A DNA stretch of 11,396 bases, taken from positions 1 to 11,396 of the forward strand of contig JAUHZM010000078.1 of assembly GCA_030426005.1 (NCBI GenBank), read 5' to 3'. The notes below the pieces were generated by a model. That model made no database searches. It was not told where the DNA came from and saw only the letters and a list, made by a program, of their open reading frames with translations. How positions within the stretch are numbered: the stretch's first letter is position 1; each line of letters begins with the position of its first letter. A program made the translations under genes and the position numbers. Below, piece by piece: positions 8,717 to 11,396 of the stretch. Source of the stretch: Gammaproteobacteria bacterium (lineage in GTDB: Bacteria; Pseudomonadota; Gammaproteobacteria; Arenicellales; Arenicellaceae).

Positions 8717-8723
8717 AACTCAA

Positions 8724-11396
8724 ATGTCGAATCGCTATTCGATGCGCCGTCGTGCGACCCTGCTCGCCGTCAGCGCGCTAACCCTACTTACTACCGGTAT
8801 CAGTCACGCCCATCAATCGCGTGACAAGCACTACTGGAAACAAAATCTACGCCACGAATTAATGCTACTAAAACAAGGCTGGCGACCGGTCTGGCGGGAT
8901 GAATTTTCAGGTCGAAAAATTAAGCAACGCAACTGGTCACATGAAGTCAATTGTGTCGGCGGCGGCAACAACGAGAGGCAATGTTACACCGATCGCCCAG
9001 AAAACTCGTACGTAAAACACGGCAAGTTGCACATTGTGGCTCGCGAAGAAACCTTTAGCGGTCCGGGACGCTTTGATGACGATCCGAACTATGACCCTGC
9101 GGATCAATCGGTCACGCTGCCTTATACTTCAGCGCGCTTACGAACCAAGAATAAATTTGATTTTAAATACGGTCGCGTTGAAGTTCGCGCCAAACTGACT
9201 GGTGGGCAAGGCATGTGGCCGGCAGTGTGGATGCTACCAACCGACAATATATATGGTGGCTGGCCCAGCAGTGGTGAAATTGACATTCTGGAAGCCGTCA
9301 ACCTTGGTGTCTGGCCGAATGAAATACATGGCACACTGCATTACGGATTAGCATGGCCACAATGGGAAAACCGCGGCCAAACACTGGTAACCGATTTTAA
9401 CCCGGCCGACGACTTCCATGTGTACGCACTGGAATGGGAAGAGGGCGAGATCCGCTGGTATGTGGATGGCAAGCATTATCAAACGCAAACAGCGGAAGGT
9501 TGGTACAACTATATTTGGAAGGGCCAGACTGAAGGGTTTGACGTTGCCAATCCAAATGCGCCGTTTGATGAGAAATTTCACCTGATCATGAACCTTGCCA
9601 CAGGTGGTGACTGGCCAGGCAACCCAGACACAAACTGGGCCGAGGACCGCGAACTGGTAGTAGATTATGTGCGTGTTTATCAATGTAAGCCACGACGAGG
9701 ATTCTGGTGGTTTGGCCATCGCCCTAACAAGCAGGGTTGTGCCACCGTCGACCCTGAAGTTTCGGTCAACAGCGATGCTGGCGCGCCTGGCGTTAATGAT
9801 TACCTAATCTACGACGACGGTGTGGAAGCGGTCCAACTCGAACATAATGGCACCACCGTAACACAAGCCACCAATCCCGGCAGCTGGGAACTCGACCCAG
9901 GCACGGTGTTTCTAAACGAAGTCGTATTGGGCGGTGAACGCGGTAAAGTGCTCGATGTGTTGTTCAACGGCACCGGCAACGTGTTTTTATCCGCACAGAA
10001 TATGGATCAAGTACCCGAGTTTGACACCGGTGTACAGTTAACTGGTGGTGCCGGTTGGACCAACTACGGTGAAGTCGAATTTAAACTTCGTGTCTTAAAC
10101 GCCGCAGCGGATAGTCAGTTTGTAGTTAAACTCGACAGCGGCTGGCCAAACCAAGGACAAGTCGTCATCGACACACCTGCGAGCGGTGATTGGCAGCAAG
10201 TAAAGGTAAAAGTATCTGATTTACTCGCCAACCCAAATCCAAACGGCGGCGGTGTCAATCTCAGTAATATTCAAAACCTATTTGTACTCGAGTACACCGG
10301 CACCAACGCAAGCGTTCAAATCGACGACATTCGCCTGCAATGTGCGGTCAATACAGAGCCTGAAGTCTGGCAGCAAGATCAACTCTGCGGTATCTCACCT
10401 AAGGTCGCGCCGATCGTACCCGTCGGTGACACTCTCGATATTTACAGTGATGGCCTGAGCTTGTGGCCAATCTTTGATTGCTGCGGTGGTGTGACTATTA
10501 ATGAGGTCAATGACAATGGCAATAACCTGTTAGAAATCAGCTACGATAATGACCCGAATACCAACACCGTGACCTTCTTTCAATCAGCCAGCCCAGCTGA
10601 TTTATCGAATTTCGCTGGCGGTACGGTTGAGTTTGATCTTCAGGTATTGGCGCAGCCAACAAATCCTGCCGCGAATCCATGGATGATGAAAGTTGATTGT
10701 GTGCATCCGTGCAGCACTGGCGATGTTCCATTAGATCAAAGCGTGGAAGGCGTGTTACCGCTAACCGGCGTTTGGCAGCACTATACGTTTAATATCAACG
10801 ACCTGGTTGCACGCGGCCTCAATTTGGCTTCAGTGGATGCGCCACTGGTGATCTTCCCCACTTGGGGTAGTCAGGACGATGCCACCTTCAGAATCGATAA
10901 TGTGAAATGGACCAAAGGCGACGGTAGCGGCCCACAATTGGCGACTTTGCCGGTCGAATTTGACGACGCCGGCCAAGTTTACAGTTTTGCCAACTTTGAA
11001 GGCGGTGTCGCCGAGGTTGTTGCGAATCCACTGAGTAACAGCAACAATCCAAGCGCCCAAGTTGGGCGTATGCTGAAGTACAACGGTGCGGTATATGCAG
11101 GCAGCACTTTGGCTTTAGGTGAATCAATCGATTTCTCACAAGGCACAATCATCACCATGAAGGTCTTGGCGAATCGCTCGGTGCCCGTCTTGTTCAAACT
11201 GGAAGGGCTTAATGTTGAGGTGACTCAAAACTACACTGGTTCTGGAGACTGGGAGCAATTGTCGTTTGATTTTAGTGCTGTGGCCGCAGCCGGAGCATCA
11301 GCAGTCACATTGATCTTCGACTTAGGGGTTGCTGGCGATGCGGCAGGTGACCCGGATAACTGGACCTTCTATTTCGACGATATTCAAATCGCAAAC
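8724..11396 (+). CDS. Secreted multimodular GH16 endo-beta-1,3-glucanase (laminarinase), 3' end outside window
   Basis: The frame is open to the last base, giving at least 891 residues without a stop. GH16 laminarinases hydrolyse internal beta-1,3 (or mixed-linked beta-1,3/1,4) glucan bonds. Residues 1-29 are a signal peptide with MRRR, a hydrophobic core and a cut after SHA, so the protein is exported. The GH16 domain spans about 52-321. GEIDILEAVN holds the catalytic residues: E185 nucleophile, D187, and E190 acid/base; the extra residue in the motif marks the laminarinase-type branch. C77 and C87 may pair. C321 and C338 enclose a basic, aromatic loop (RRGFWWFGHRP). Three beta-sandwich modules follow: A at about 343-540, B at about 561-729 with C659-x3-C663, and C from about 739 onward, starting LATLPVEFDD and reaching FYFDDIQIAN at the window edge. 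These resemble accessory modules of marine glucanases and probably bind glucan (inference). The gene is divergent from GH3. Confidence 0.92.
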   Translation, partial: MSNRYSMRRRATLLAVSALTLLTTGISHAHQSRDKHYWKQNLRHELMLLKQGWRPVWRDEFSGRKIKQRNWSHEVNCVGGGNNERQCYTDRPENSYVKHGKLHIVAREETFSGPGRFDDDPNYDPADQSVTLPYTSARLRTKNKFDFKYGRVEVRAKLTGGQGMWPAVWMLPTDNIYGGWPSSGEIDILEAVNLGVWPNEIHGTLHYGLAWPQWENRGQTLVTDFNPADDFHVYALEWEEGEIRWYVDGKHYQTQTAEGWYNYIWKGQTEGFDVANPNAPFDEKFHLIMNLATGGDWPGNPDTNWAEDRELVVDYVRVYQCKPRRGFWWFGHRPNKQGCATVDPEVSVNSDAGAPGVNDYLIYDDGVEAVQLEHNGTTVTQATNPGSWELDPGTVFLNEVVLGGERGKVLDVLFNGTGNVFLSAQNMDQVPEFDTGVQLTGGAGWTNYGEVEFKLRVLNAAADSQFVVKLDSGWPNQGQVVIDTPASGDWQQVKVKVSDLLANPNPNGGGVNLSNIQNLFVLEYTGTNASVQIDDIRLQCAVNTEPEVWQQDQLCGISPKVAPIVPVGDTLDIYSDGLSLWPIFDCCGGVTINEVNDNGNNLLEISYDNDPNTNTVTFFQSASPADLSNFAGGTVEFDLQVLAQPTNPAANPWMMKVDCVHPCSTGDVPLDQSVEGVLPLTGVWQHYTFNINDLVARGLNLASVDAPLVIFPTWGSQDDATFRIDNVKWTKGDGSGPQLATLPVEFDDAGQVYSFANFEGGVAEVVANPLSNSNNPSAQVGRMLKYNGAVYAGSTLALGESIDFSQGTIITMKVLANRSVPVLFKLEGLNVEVTQNYTGSGDWEQLSFDFSAVAAAGASAVTLIFDLGVAGDAAGDPDNWTFYFDDIQIAN

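Larger units (their letters stand above)
8379..8723. other. Divergent intergenic region between the GH3 and GH16 genes
   Basis: This stretch of about 345 bases contains no convincing gene and must hold the control regions for both divergent glucanase genes. It includes an AT-rich tract at 8528-8548 with T and A runs, the 8-base palindrome TTGTACAA at 8464-8471, and the 14-base palindrome at 8610-8623. Near the GH16 gene there are small inverted repeats: ACCTG/CAGGT at 8639-8652 and AGGC/GCCT at 8668-8678. I looked for -35/-10 pairs on both strands. TTGACG at 8454 and TATGAC at 8686 are the best single hexamers, but neither has a good partner at 16-18 bases, so I call no promoter. Confidence 0.7.

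Noticed and set aside
8730..8810. Twin-arginine (Tat) signal on the GH16 enzyme
   Set aside because: There is an RRR run, but the expected Phe and the rest of the Tat motif are absent; it reads as an ordinary Sec signal.
9348..9719. 123-residue open frame on the minus strand
   Set aside because: It is antisense to the GH16 catalytic domain, with no domain and no supporting ribosome site.
1..11396. CRISPR arrays, tRNA or rRNA genes, insertion sequences, attachment sites
   Set aside because: No spaced repeats, tRNA-like sequence, transposase frames or long terminal repeats were seen on reading both strands.

Overview
The window looks like a piece of chromosome from a marine, polysaccharide-degrading gammaproteobacterium. 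The evidence is a Gram-negative TamA/TamB outer-membrane assembly pair, lipoprotein and Sec signal peptides, balanced base composition, and two enzymes typical of marine laminarin (beta-1,3-glucan) degraders. The genus cannot be fixed from the sequence. I saw no tRNA, rRNA, CRISPR array, insertion sequence or phage gene.

Layout: (1) Positions 1-419 are the 3' end of a DUF2254 membrane-protein gene. (2) Positions 453-5737 hold tamA and tamB, translationally coupled by a 4-base ATGA overlap; their products span outer membrane, periplasm and inner membrane. (3) A family GH3 exo-beta-glucosidase lipoprotein runs on the minus strand (5751-8378) and converges on tamB with a 13-base gap. A GC-rich hairpin lies in the last codons of tamB. 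(4) About 345 bases without a gene (8379-8723) separate GH3 from a divergent gene and carry a perfect 14-base palindrome. (5) From 8724 to the window end is a large secreted GH16 laminarinase (at least 891 residues, 3' end outside the window) with three beta-sandwich accessory modules.

Working together: the GH16 enzyme would cut laminarin-like beta-glucan internally outside the cell. The GH3 enzyme would then remove glucose from the ends of the oligosaccharides. Its lipoprotein sorting residue (Asp at +2) hints that it works in the periplasm from the inner membrane. Their divergent layout around one palindrome suggests shared control. TamA/TamB is a housekeeping module and probably has no direct role in glucan use.

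The most interesting points are the related C-terminal modules in the two divergent glucanases, the shared-operator candidate, and the competing start-codon evidence for GH3. I found no convincing sign of a wholly new system; the recognised parts belong to known families.
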